64,000 nt of DNA from Parazoarcus communis (GTDB taxonomy: Bacteria > Pseudomonadota > Gammaproteobacteria > Burkholderiales > Rhodocyclaceae), in assembly GCF_003111665.1 (NCBI RefSeq), contig NZ_CP022188.1, forward strand, positions 4,712,001 through 4,776,000. Reading direction: 5' to 3'. This document shows, piece after piece, positions 27,425 to 35,146 of this stretch. Every line of letters begins with the position of its first letter. The first letter of the stretch is position 1. The notes under the pieces are model-generated. The model was given only the letters and a program-made list of their open reading frames with translations. It was not told where the DNA came from and did no database searches. The translations under genes and the position numbers were made by a program.

Positions 27425-28090
27425 ATGCCGGATACGCCTGCCCCGCCAAGCGCAAACGACAGCGCCGTACCACGGCTGTCGATCATCGTCCCGGTGCTGA
27501 ACGAGGCGATGCGAGCCTATGCGCAGCTGCGCCTGCTCGCGCCCTTGCGCCGCTGCGGGGTGGAGGTGATTGCAGTCGACGGCGGCAGCACCGACGACAC
27601 CCTGGCGGTCGCCCGCCGTCACGCCGGGCGGGCAATCACGGTGCCGGGGCCGCCTGCCCGGCAGTTCAACGTCGCCGCCGCATTCGCCAGCGCCGAAGTC
27701 CTGCTGCTGGCCGGAGCCGGCATCGTGCTGCCCGCCTTCGCCGACCAGCTGATCGACCAGGCCATGCAAGACGACGGCTGCGAGTGGGGCCGCATCGACC
27801 TGCGCCTGAGCGGCACACCGTGGCGACGCCTGCTGGCCAGCCTGCCGGATGCCATCACCGGCCGGCACGCCGAACGCGAGGCCGCAGCACCGCTGTTTGT
27901 CAGTCGCAAGGCCTTCATGGCCGTGGGCGGAATTCCACCCGACGCATCGCAGGCACTGGCGGCGCTCGCGAAACAGCTCCGCGACGCCGGCTTCAACGCC
28001 ACCAGGGTACGCAAACCCGCACGCATGCGGACCACAGCGCGGGCCTCTCCGCCGATGTTACAGTGGCTGGGGAAGCACATCAGGGAGTAG
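27425..28090 (+). CDS. Family 2 glycosyltransferase, TIGR04283-like
   Basis: A 221-residue GT-A fold glycosyltransferase, cytoplasmic. It has SIIVPVLNE, VDGGSTDDT and ARQFNVAAAFA, as in the TIGR04283 group found in arsenosugar-type clusters. The acceptor-side motif is less conserved and the protein ends with a basic tail. It lies 14 bases after the symporter gene and 5 bases before the HD-GYP gene, so these are likely one operon. The arsS/TIGR04282 genes that usually accompany it are 5 kb away (32.7-35 kb). Confidence 0.75.
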   Translation: MPDTPAPPSANDSAVPRLSIIVPVLNEAMRAYAQLRLLAPLRRCGVEVIAVDGGSTDDTLAVARRHAGRAITVPGPPARQFNVAAAFASAEVLLLAGAGIVLPAFADQLIDQAMQDDGCEWGRIDLRLSGTPWRRLLASLPDAITGRHAEREAAAPLFVSRKAFMAVGGIPPDASQALAALAKQLRDAGFNATRVRKPARMRTTARASPPMLQWLGKHIRE

Positions 28091-28095
28091 CGCGC

Positions 28096-29007
28096 ATGAG
28101 TCTGTTCGACTATTTCAATCCTCGACGCAAGGCTGCGGACGACAAGTCGGCGCAGATTCTGGCCAGCCTGCTGGTCATGGCCTGGGTTGTCGAGGCACGT
28201 GACCCCTACACCGGCGGCCATCTCTGGCGCGTATCGCGCTACTCGGCCCTGCTGGCTGAAGCAGCGGGCATCAGCGGTGGCGCGCTGGCCCGCATCGAGA
28301 TTGGCGGCTTCCTGCACGACCTGGGAAAGATCGGCATTCCGGACGCCATCCTGCGCAAGGCGGACAAGCTCACGGACGACGAATACGCCATCATCAAGAC
28401 CCATCCCGATGTCGGCGCGCGCATGCTCGCAGGCCATCCGCTGGCAGCCCTGGTGCGCCCCGCGGTGCTGCATCACCACGAGACACCGGACGGCCGTGGC
28501 TATCCGCATGGTCTGGCGGGCGATGCGATCCCGCTCGACGGCCGTCTCGTAGGCGTGTGCGACGCGTTCGATGCCATGACCAGCAGCCGCCCGTATCGCA
28601 AGGGCATGCCGATTGCGCAGGCGCTCGACATCATCCGCGGCCGCCTCGGCACCCAGTTCGATCGCGAACTGGGCGAGCAGTTCATCACCCTCGGCGAAGG
28701 CGGCCTGCTCGACCACATCGCCGGACACAGCGACGAGGGCATTCCGCTGCAGAACTGCATGATGTGCGGTCCCACCCTCGTGGTGAGGCGCGAAGCACAA
28801 GCGGGAGAAGACGTGTACTGCCGCTCCTGCGGTGGTGAGTACCACCTCGAGAAAGGCGACGACGGTCGTCCCCACGCGGTGCCGACCGGGCGCAAGGGCA
28901 ATCCTGCCGCGCTTGAACCCGAGGCCGACACCGACCTCATCTCACGCGTGATTCAAAGCGCTGCCGCACGCGCACCCGTCGAGGAAATGATGGCCGCAAG
29001 CCCCTGA
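28096..29007 (+). CDS. HD-GYP domain protein with C-terminal zinc ribbon
   Basis: A 303-residue protein. The HD-GYP domain (about 25-195) has the metal-binding HD pair GFLHDLGKIGIPD and HHHETPDGRGYPHGL, with GRGYP as the GYP signature and DAFDAMTSSRPYR, so an active cyclic-di-GMP phosphodiesterase is expected. The C-terminal part has paired CMMCGP and CRSCGG, a four-Cys zinc ribbon not typical of plain HD-GYP proteins. There is no receiver domain or signal peptide. Probably translated with the preceding glycosyltransferase gene. Confidence 0.88.
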   Translation: MSLFDYFNPRRKAADDKSAQILASLLVMAWVVEARDPYTGGHLWRVSRYSALLAEAAGISGGALARIEIGGFLHDLGKIGIPDAILRKADKLTDDEYAIIKTHPDVGARMLAGHPLAALVRPAVLHHHETPDGRGYPHGLAGDAIPLDGRLVGVCDAFDAMTSSRPYRKGMPIAQALDIIRGRLGTQFDRELGEQFITLGEGGLLDHIAGHSDEGIPLQNCMMCGPTLVVRREAQAGEDVYCRSCGGEYHLEKGDDGRPHAVPTGRKGNPAALEPEADTDLISRVIQSAAARAPVEEMMAASP

Positions 29008-29056
29008 GCATCGCCAGAACAGCACTTGCCAACCCCAGGCACGGAGAAGAGAGACC

Positions 29057-29746
29057 ATGAGAACAATCAGACTGGATGGCGTCGAAGCCTGCATCTTCGA
29101 TGCTTATGGAACCCTGTTCGACGTCTCCAGCGTCGCCCGTGGCGCTGAAACCGCACTGGGCGACAAGGCAAAGGACGTGCTCGATCTGTGGCGTGCAAAG
29201 CAGCTCCAGTACACCTGGCTGCGCAGTCTCGCCGGTCACCACGCGGATTTCTGGCAGGTCACCGGGGAAGCACTCAACTTTGCGTTGTCGAGCTTCAACC
29301 TGGATCGCGCCGACCTCAAGGTCCAGCTCATGGCCTGCTACATGAGCATTCCGGCCTACCCGGAAGTGAGCGAAACCCTGCAACGGCTCAAGACCAGCGG
29401 CATGCGCCTCGCCATCCTGTCCAACGGCTCACCCGCGATGTTGTCGGCAGCCGTCGAACACGCCGGCCTGAGCGCATTCTTCGATGCGGTCATATCGGTC
29501 GAGGAAGTCGGCGTTTTCAAGCCGCATCCGAGCGTCTACGCCTTGCCCGAAAAGCATCTCGGCGTTGCAGCGGAGCGCAGCTGCTTCATCTCGTCCAACA
29601 GCTGGGATGCGTTTTCGGCGAAGGCTTTCGGTTATCGGGTGATGTGGTGCAACCGTTTCAGGCAGCCCCCCGAGTGCCTGCCATCGATGCCCGACGGCAT
29701 GATCGGGGATCTCTCTGCGTTGCCGGAAATCGTGCTGGCCGCGTAA
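29057..29746 (+). CDS. (S)-2-haloacid dehalogenase (type II, HAD family)
   Basis: A 229-residue HAD-superfamily hydrolase that inverts and dehalogenates L-2-haloacids. The nucleophile Asp is in FDAYGTLFDV (residue 15), motif II Ser/Asn in LAILSNGSP, Lys in VGVFKPHPSVY and the SSNSWDAFSAKAFGY segment typical of L-DEX enzymes. AGAAGAGAGACC precedes the ATG. Single gene, 49 bases after the HD-GYP gene. Confidence 0.88.
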   Translation: MRTIRLDGVEACIFDAYGTLFDVSSVARGAETALGDKAKDVLDLWRAKQLQYTWLRSLAGHHADFWQVTGEALNFALSSFNLDRADLKVQLMACYMSIPAYPEVSETLQRLKTSGMRLAILSNGSPAMLSAAVEHAGLSAFFDAVISVEEVGVFKPHPSVYALPEKHLGVAAERSCFISSNSWDAFSAKAFGYRVMWCNRFRQPPECLPSMPDGMIGDLSALPEIVLAA

Positions 29747-29778
29747 GGCCGGGTACGCCCGGCCGGCGCAGCGGGCGC

Positions 29779-30312
29779 TCAGTCTGCACGGTAGCGGCGT
29801 GCGATCCAGTGATCGATGGAGATCCTGCCCGGACCTTTCGCGATCAGGTACAGCAATACGGCGGCCCACACGCCATGGGTCGGATAGGCGTCGGGATAGA
29901 CGAAGATCTGGATGGTCAGCGTCATGATCAGCAGCGCGAGCGCCGAGAACCTCGTCATCAGCCCGAACAGGATCAGGATCGGGAACAGGTGCTCGGCGAA
30001 GGCGGCCATCGGCGCGGCCAGCTCGGGCGGAATCAGCGGCAGACGGTACTCCTCCTGGAACAGGTAGAGCGCGGTATCGGACAGCGTCGGCACACCAAGA
30101 CTGAAGTCGCCGTTGATCAGGTCGATGGCCATGCCTTCGACCTTGGTCTGGCCGGATTTCCAGAACACCGCGGCGATCGAGAAGCGCCCGACAAAGGCAA
30201 TCAGCGAGGGCGGAATCCGCCCCATCAGTCCGATACTGCGCCGGACGAGTTGCAGCAGGGCCGGTTCACCGGCGGCGGGCAGGTGCGTTACGGAGTCAGT
30301 ATGTGTGTTCAT
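29779..30312 (-). CDS. DoxX family membrane protein of the bufferin operon
   Basis: A 177-residue protein with four transmembrane helices ([50 protein letters not shown]). I chose ATG 30312 because AGGAG lies nine bases before it; ATG 30321 is too close to that site. It overlaps the end of bufC by 17 bases, so it is the last gene of the bufABC operon. DoxX/HvfX proteins commonly accompany DUF692 clusters; the role is not established. Confidence 0.85.
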   Translation of the reverse strand: MNTHTDSVTHLPAAGEPALLQLVRRSIGLMGRIPPSLIAFVGRFSIAAVFWKSGQTKVEGMAIDLINGDFSLGVPTLSDTALYLFQEEYRLPLIPPELAAPMAAFAEHLFPILILFGLMTRFSALALLIMTLTIQIFVYPDAYPTHGVWAAVLLYLIAKGPGRISIDHWIARRYRAD

Positions 30313-31111
30313 GGTCGTCATCTCCTGTGCGGAGTGCAGTGATGATCTGCCAGTGCAGCAAGGTGCCCAGCGCAGCGACGAGATCGAAATCGGGGTCGCA
30401 CGCCGCTGCCGCCTGTTGCGCGACAGCCAGTTCGGCCCCCTGTACGAAGTGTTCGATGAAGACGCCAACGCCAGTCGTCAGCGCAATACTGTGCACATCG
30501 AGCCCGACACGCAGCACCATGACCGCCTGCGCCAGCATCGGGTCCACTGCTTCAAGCTCGCCCTCGCCCTGATGTGCCGCCCACAGGGAATGCACCGCAT
30601 AGCGCGAATTCAGTACGGCAACCGAGGGGTGCGCATGAATCCGCAGCACGGGTAACTGTTCGGGGGCAGCGAGCACCCCGGCAATCGCTTCTGCAGGCAG
30701 CGCTTCGACATCGGCCGCATGGCAGGCTTCGAGGCGCAACATCTCGAGCCGGGCCACATCGGCGAGATAGGGCACGGATGCGGCTGGCGGAAAGTCTTCG
30801 ACAAAGGCCGGAAAATCACGACCGTAAAAGGCCAGCACGCGTGACTGCGGTGGCCGCTCGGCAACGAAGGCCCGTGCCATTGCGCGGAAGAAGACCTCGC
30901 CCACCAGTGCGCTGCATACCGGAAAGGTTTCGGCCAGCGCATCGACCAGCGACACCACGACATTGTTGCGATAGACGGCGAACCGCCGCGCCGGATCGGA
31001 GCCGTTCCAGGTGCACAGCCCGCCCGGCAAGTCCTGCGCCGGATCGAGCAGCGCGCAGGCGAAATCGGCCTGCATCGAATCGGTCTGTACCGAACTGATC
31101 GCGGCGCTCAT
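30296..31111 (-). CDS. bufC: BufC (DUF2063 family), partner of the MNIO maturase
   Basis: A 271-residue protein with an N-terminal DUF2063 domain ([22 protein letters not shown]) and a C-terminal domain of the HvfC type. In bufferin and related systems it presents the precursor peptide to the DUF692 enzyme. It overlaps bufB by four bases (ATGA), so the two are translationally coupled. The old DNA-binding label for this family has no support from this context. Confidence 0.88.
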   Translation of the reverse strand: MSAAISSVQTDSMQADFACALLDPAQDLPGGLCTWNGSDPARRFAVYRNNVVVSLVDALAETFPVCSALVGEVFFRAMARAFVAERPPQSRVLAFYGRDFPAFVEDFPPAASVPYLADVARLEMLRLEACHAADVEALPAEAIAGVLAAPEQLPVLRIHAHPSVAVLNSRYAVHSLWAAHQGEGELEAVDPMLAQAVMVLRVGLDVHSIALTTGVGVFIEHFVQGAELAVAQQAAAACDPDFDLVAALGTLLHWQIITALRTGDDDHEHTY

Positions 31112-32028
31112 GCCTGCGCCCCTTCAGCGACACGGGTCGCCGCCGGCTGCGGCAGGCTTGCAAGCATCCGCCCGGCGCGCGCTGCCTCGGCAAGCAGGAC
31201 TTCGAATGCCGGCAGATCGTTGTCGCGCTCGAGCAGCGTGGCAACCGCGCCGGTCAGCGCAAGCGCATCGGCGTAAAGCGCCCAGACGGCCTCGGCCACC
31301 GGCGCACCATGACTGTCTATGAGCAGGGGGTCGCCGGCACCGTCCATCTGCGTTGCGAAACCCGCAAGGTGAATCTCGCCCACCTGATCGAGCGGCAGGG
31401 CACGCAGGTAGGTCCGTGAATCACGTCCATGGTTGATGCAGGACACGTGGATGTTGTTTACGTCGAGCAGGAGACCGCAACCGGTACGGCGAACCACTTC
31501 GGAGATGAATTCGGTCTCGCTCATGCTCGAGGCTTCGAACTCGACATAGGTTGCCGGGTTTTCGAGCAGCATGCGCAAGCCGAGGCGTGCCTGCACCTGA
31601 TCGACATGCGCGCACACGCGGTCGAGCGTGGCAGCGGTGTACGGCAGGGGCAGCAGATCGTTGAGGAAGGCGTCGCCGTGGCTGGACCACGCCAGGTGTT
31701 CGGAGAAGGACTGCGGTTGGTAGCGTGTGATCAGCCCGGCCAGTGCGTCGAGATGGCCGGCATCGAGCGCCGACCCGGCACCGATCGAGAGCCCCACACC
31801 GTGCAGCGACAGCGGATAGTGCTCGCGGATGCGTCCCAGGTAATGATGCAGCGGGCCACCGGGCACCATGAAGTTCTCGGCATGAACTTCGAAGAAGCCG
31901 ACGTCCGGTTGCGTCCTCAGCACGTGTTCGAAATGAGCCGGCTTGAGCCCCAGCCCTGCCCGCGCGGGCAGGCTGGATGCGGAGGCGCAAGCTGCGGACT
32001 GCAGGGCAGGGTTGAGCGTGAATGTCAT
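31108..32028 (-). CDS. bufB: BufB, DUF692 multinuclear non-haem iron oxidase
   Basis: A 306-residue TIM-barrel enzyme of the MNIO family. It shows GLGLKPAHFEHVL, FFEVHAENFM, SLHGVGLSIG, HLAWSSHGD, LLDVNNIHVSCINHG and IHLAGF, with the His/Glu/Asp ligands of the iron cluster in these blocks. In characterised relatives the enzyme converts Cys residues of a small precursor to thiooxazole (or oxazolone/thioamide) groups that bind copper. It follows the bufA gene by 27 bases. Confidence 0.92.
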   Translation of the reverse strand: MTFTLNPALQSAACASASSLPARAGLGLKPAHFEHVLRTQPDVGFFEVHAENFMVPGGPLHHYLGRIREHYPLSLHGVGLSIGAGSALDAGHLDALAGLITRYQPQSFSEHLAWSSHGDAFLNDLLPLPYTAATLDRVCAHVDQVQARLGLRMLLENPATYVEFEASSMSETEFISEVVRRTGCGLLLDVNNIHVSCINHGRDSRTYLRALPLDQVGEIHLAGFATQMDGAGDPLLIDSHGAPVAEAVWALYADALALTGAVATLLERDNDLPAFEVLLAEAARAGRMLASLPQPAATRVAEGAQA

Positions 32029-32055
32029 GTGCGCCTCCGATTCAATCCGGCCCGA

Positions 32056-32367
32056 TCAGGCCTTCTTTTCCTTGAAGGCTTCGAGCTGACCGAAACCTGT
32101 CGGCGAGGTCGGCGAGGCGGTCTTGTCGCAGGTGCCCTTGGGGACCAGCGACCAGGCGTTGCCCTGGTAGTCGATCCTGGAGGTGCCGGCGCAGGTTGTG
32201 CCCGGCCCGGCCGCACAATCATTCTTGCCCTTGAGGGAGACGCCAAAGCACTTCTCCTTGTCCATCGATTGCGCCGCAGCCGGGGTGGCGGCAATCGAGA
32301 GGGCGGCACTCAGGGCAAGCGCCATGGCGGCGGCGGTGGCGTAGCGGGCGGTGGTGGATTGCGACAT
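32056..32367 (-). CDS. bufA: BufA1-type bufferin precursor (DUF2282)
   Basis: A 103-residue exported precursor. Start at 32367 follows AAAGGAGA. A Sec signal peptide covers residues 1-33 (AAA-Q). The core has exactly four Cys (40, 51, 59, 80) in the DUF2282 arrangement [19 protein letters not shown] and VPKGTC, which are the sites modified by BufB/BufC in bufferins. The mature protein is expected to bind copper in the periplasm. First gene of bufA-bufB-bufC-doxX. Confidence 0.9.
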   Translation of the reverse strand: MSQSTTARYATAAAMALALSAALSIAATPAAAQSMDKEKCFGVSLKGKNDCAAGPGTTCAGTSRIDYQGNAWSLVPKGTCDKTASPTSPTGFGQLEAFKEKKA

Positions 32368-32678
32368 GGTGAATCTCCTTTGGAGAAAATGCGGGTCATG
32401 AGTGAAGCAGGAACACACGAAACAGATCGTCCGACGTGTTGCAGCCTTCGTCGCGACCAACGGCAGCTTTCTTACAGGCGTCTTCTCGGGAATTCCGCAA
32501 ACGCTCCGCTTGGCGTCACGCTCCGGGCGCCCTGACAAACCGGCCGGCGTGCAATCGGATGCGCACGGAGCGCGCTGAAACTGTTGCGCCGATGTAAGGT
32601 CTCACCCGCCACATTCGACCAAGCGTGCACAGGGCGATCACGCGAACGGTCGCCGCAATTCACGACACAAGGACATCC
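32368..32678. other. Divergent promoter region between bufA and arsS
   Basis: About 310 bases with no gene. It must hold promoters for both directions. I see no convincing sigma70 boxes; on the minus strand TGTAAGAAAGCTG near 32470-32482 is a possible ECF-type -35 region, which would fit metal-stress control but is only a suggestion. Confidence 0.4.
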
Positions 32679-33647
32679 ATGCACGCCACCCTGCCCCTGC
32701 TCCAGGCCACCGCCTTCCCCGCTCTGCGCCGCGACCGGCTGACCACGCTGCAGGTCAATCTGGGCTATCGCTGCAACCAGACCTGTCTGCACTGCCATGT
32801 CAATGCCGGCCCCAACCGTACCGAGATGATGGACGCCGCAAATCTCGCGCTCGTCACCCAGGTCATCGAGGCACGCCGCATCGAGACCATCGACCTCACC
32901 GGCGGCGCACCCGAACTGCATCCGGCCTTCCGCGAAGTGGTCCGTTCGGCGCGGGCACAGGGCGTGAAGGTGATCGATCGCTGCAACCTGACCATCCTGT
33001 TTGAACCCGGCCACGAAGATCTCGGCCAGTTCCTCGCCGAGCAGCAGGTGGAGGTGGTTGCCTCCCTGCCCTGTTATTCGCTGGAGAATGTCGACAAGCA
33101 GCGCGGCAAGGGTACCTTCGACAAGAGCATCGCCGCCCTGCAAACGCTCAATGCGCTGGGTTACGGCAAACCCGGCACCGGGCTGGTGCTGAACCTTGTC
33201 TACAACCCCCAGGGCCCGTCGCTGCCCCCCGACCAGGTCAGGCTGCAGGCCGACTACAAGCGCGAGCTGTTCAACCATTTCGGCATCGTCTTCAATGAAC
33301 TCTATGCGCTGGCCAACATGCCGATTCAGCGCTTCGGCTCGATGCTGATCTCGAAGGGGCAGTTCAACACCTACATGAAGCTGCTGAAGACGAACTACAA
33401 GGAGGACAACCTTGCCGGCGTGATGTGCCGCAGCCTGGTCAGTGTCGACTGGCAGGGCTATCTGTACGACTGCGATTTCAATCAGCAACTGGGGCTCGCC
33501 CTGCCCGGCGCCTCGATGCCCGCGCGTCCGCATCTGCGCGACCTGCTCAAGACCAACCCCGCCGGCGATCCGGTACGGGTGGCGGACCACTGCTATGGCT
33601 GCACCGCCGGCCAGGGCAGCAGTTGTGGCGGCGCACTTCAGGCCTGA
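32679..33647 (+). CDS. arsS: ArsS-like radical SAM/SPASM protein (arsenosugar pathway)
   Basis: A 322-residue enzyme. The radical SAM cluster motif CNQTCLHCH is in LGYRCNQTCLHCHVNAGP; DLTGGAPELHP is the GGE-equivalent; the C-terminal auxiliary cluster region has MCRSLVSVDWQGYLYDCDFN and CYGCTAGQGSSCGG. These match the ArsS family, which acts on methylated arsenic to make dimethylarsinoyl-deoxyadenosine. No arsM lies in the window, so the arsenic link is from family membership. ATG 32679 was chosen over an upstream non-ATG frame; AAGGAC precedes it. Confidence 0.88.
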   Translation: MHATLPLLQATAFPALRRDRLTTLQVNLGYRCNQTCLHCHVNAGPNRTEMMDAANLALVTQVIEARRIETIDLTGGAPELHPAFREVVRSARAQGVKVIDRCNLTILFEPGHEDLGQFLAEQQVEVVASLPCYSLENVDKQRGKGTFDKSIAALQTLNALGYGKPGTGLVLNLVYNPQGPSLPPDQVRLQADYKRELFNHFGIVFNELYALANMPIQRFGSMLISKGQFNTYMKLLKTNYKEDNLAGVMCRSLVSVDWQGYLYDCDFNQQLGLALPGASMPARPHLRDLLKTNPAGDPVRVADHCYGCTAGQGSSCGGALQA

Positions 33648-34339
33648 TGACAATGAAGAAGATCGCTCTCGTCCTCGCCGCGGCACTGCTGGTCGTGCTG
33701 TTCTTCGTTTTCGACCTGCAGCAGCTGCTCACGCTGGACGGGCTCAAGGCCGGCATGGACCGCCTGACCGCGCTGCGCGACGCGTCGCCGATCCTGCTCG
33801 GGCTGGCGTATCTGGGCATCTACATCGTGGTCACCGCGCTGTCGCTGCCTGGTGCGGTCATCATGACGCTGGCCGGCGGGGCGCTCTTCGGATTGCTGTG
33901 GGGCATGGTGCTGGTGTCCTTTGCATCGACCATCGGCGCCACGCTGGCGTTTCTTGCCTCGCGCTACGTGTTGCGCGAGACCGTGCAGGCACGCTTCGGC
34001 GACCGCCTCAAGGCGCTCAACGAGGGGGTGCGCAAGGATGGCGCCTTCTACCTGTTCACCTTGCGTCTGGTGCCGGTGTTCCCGTTCTTCCTGATCAACC
34101 TGCTGATGGGGCTGACACCGATCCGCGCCGCCACCTTCTACTGGGTGAGCCAGCTCGGCATGCTCGCGGGCACGCTGGTGTATGTGAACGCCGGCACCCA
34201 GCTTGCCCGCATCGACGGTCTTGGCGGCATTGTCTCGCCCGGCCTGCTGGCCTCGTTCGCCCTGCTTGGGGTATTCCCGTTGCTTGCCCGGGCGGCGCTC
34301 GGGTGGGTGGGACGTTACCAGGCCTGGCGTCACGGCTGA
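33647..34339 (+). CDS. TVP38/TMEM64 (DedA-like) family membrane protein
   Basis: A 230-residue inner-membrane protein with about six helices and the VTT-domain motifs GGALFGLLWG and FTLRLVPVFPFFLINLLMG. Its ATG overlaps the arsS stop (TGATG), so translation is coupled. TVP38 proteins of this kind repeatedly sit in ArsS/TIGR04282 clusters, but their role there is not known; DedA relatives move lipids. Confidence 0.87.
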   Translation: MTMKKIALVLAAALLVVLFFVFDLQQLLTLDGLKAGMDRLTALRDASPILLGLAYLGIYIVVTALSLPGAVIMTLAGGALFGLLWGMVLVSFASTIGATLAFLASRYVLRETVQARFGDRLKALNEGVRKDGAFYLFTLRLVPVFPFFLINLLMGLTPIRAATFYWVSQLGMLAGTLVYVNAGTQLARIDGLGGIVSPGLLASFALLGVFPLLARAALGWVGRYQAWRHG

Positions 34340-34346
34340 AGGTGAC

Positions 34347-34994
34347 ATGAAGACGATGAAACCGACCCGCATCATCATCTTTGCCAAGGCGCCCGTCGCA
34401 GGCTACGCCAAGACCCGGCTCATTCCCGCGCTCGGCGCCGACGGGGCATCGCGGCTTGCGCAGCGCATGCTGGTGCACACCGTCAGCAACGCGCTGCGCG
34501 CCGGACTCGGACCGGTGGAACTGTGTGCGGCCCCCTCGGCCGCAGACCCGGCCTGGCGCGAACTGAACCTGCCACCCGAGTTGCAATGGTCCGGGCAGGG
34601 CGACGGCGATCTTGGGGCCAGAATGGCACGTGCGGCGTCGCGCGGGCTCGACACCGGCCTGCCGGTGCTGCTGATCGGCACCGACTGTCCGGCGCTCGAC
34701 AGTGATGTGCTTCGCACTGCAGCGCAAGCGCTGACCGATCATGACGCGGCCATCACCCCGACCGCCGACGGCGGCTATGCGCTGCTCGGGCTGAACCGCT
34801 TTCACGCTTCGCTGTTCGACAACATGCGCTGGAGTGTGCCCACGGTCGCCGACGAAACCCTCGAGCGCATCGGCCGCATCGGCTGGCGCGTCGCGCGGCT
34901 CCCGGAACAGCACGACATTGACGAAGCACAGGATCTGGAATGGCTGCCGTCGGGCTGGAGCGGCAGCGTGAACAAAGTCCCCGCCACGAACTGA
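34347..34994 (+). CDS. TIGR04282 family glycosyltransferase (arsenosugar cluster)
   Basis: A 215-residue GT-A fold protein with the family start IIIFAKAPVAGYAKTRL, LLIGTDCPAL (metal-binding Asp) and PTADGGYALLGL. Related to the CofC/MobA-like nucleotidyl/glycosyl transferase fold. It follows the TVP38 gene by seven bases and starts at ATG 34347 after AAGGTG. It probably acts with ArsS in forming arsenosugars or similar glycosides (family knowledge plus context). Confidence 0.85.
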   Translation: MKTMKPTRIIIFAKAPVAGYAKTRLIPALGADGASRLAQRMLVHTVSNALRAGLGPVELCAAPSAADPAWRELNLPPELQWSGQGDGDLGARMARAASRGLDTGLPVLLIGTDCPALDSDVLRTAAQALTDHDAAITPTADGGYALLGLNRFHASLFDNMRWSVPTVADETLERIGRIGWRVARLPEQHDIDEAQDLEWLPSGWSGSVNKVPATN

Positions 34995-35146
34995 TTCAGC
35001 CTTCGTGAGTCTTATTCGCGTCAGTCCCGGCTGGTAAGCTTGCGGAATTCGACGCGCTGGCCGTTTGTCTGTCGCCCCGCCACCCGAGGCAGGGGCTTAC
35101 GCAAGGCCGCTGTACGCATCACGCACACTGCACTGGAGCACCCGAC

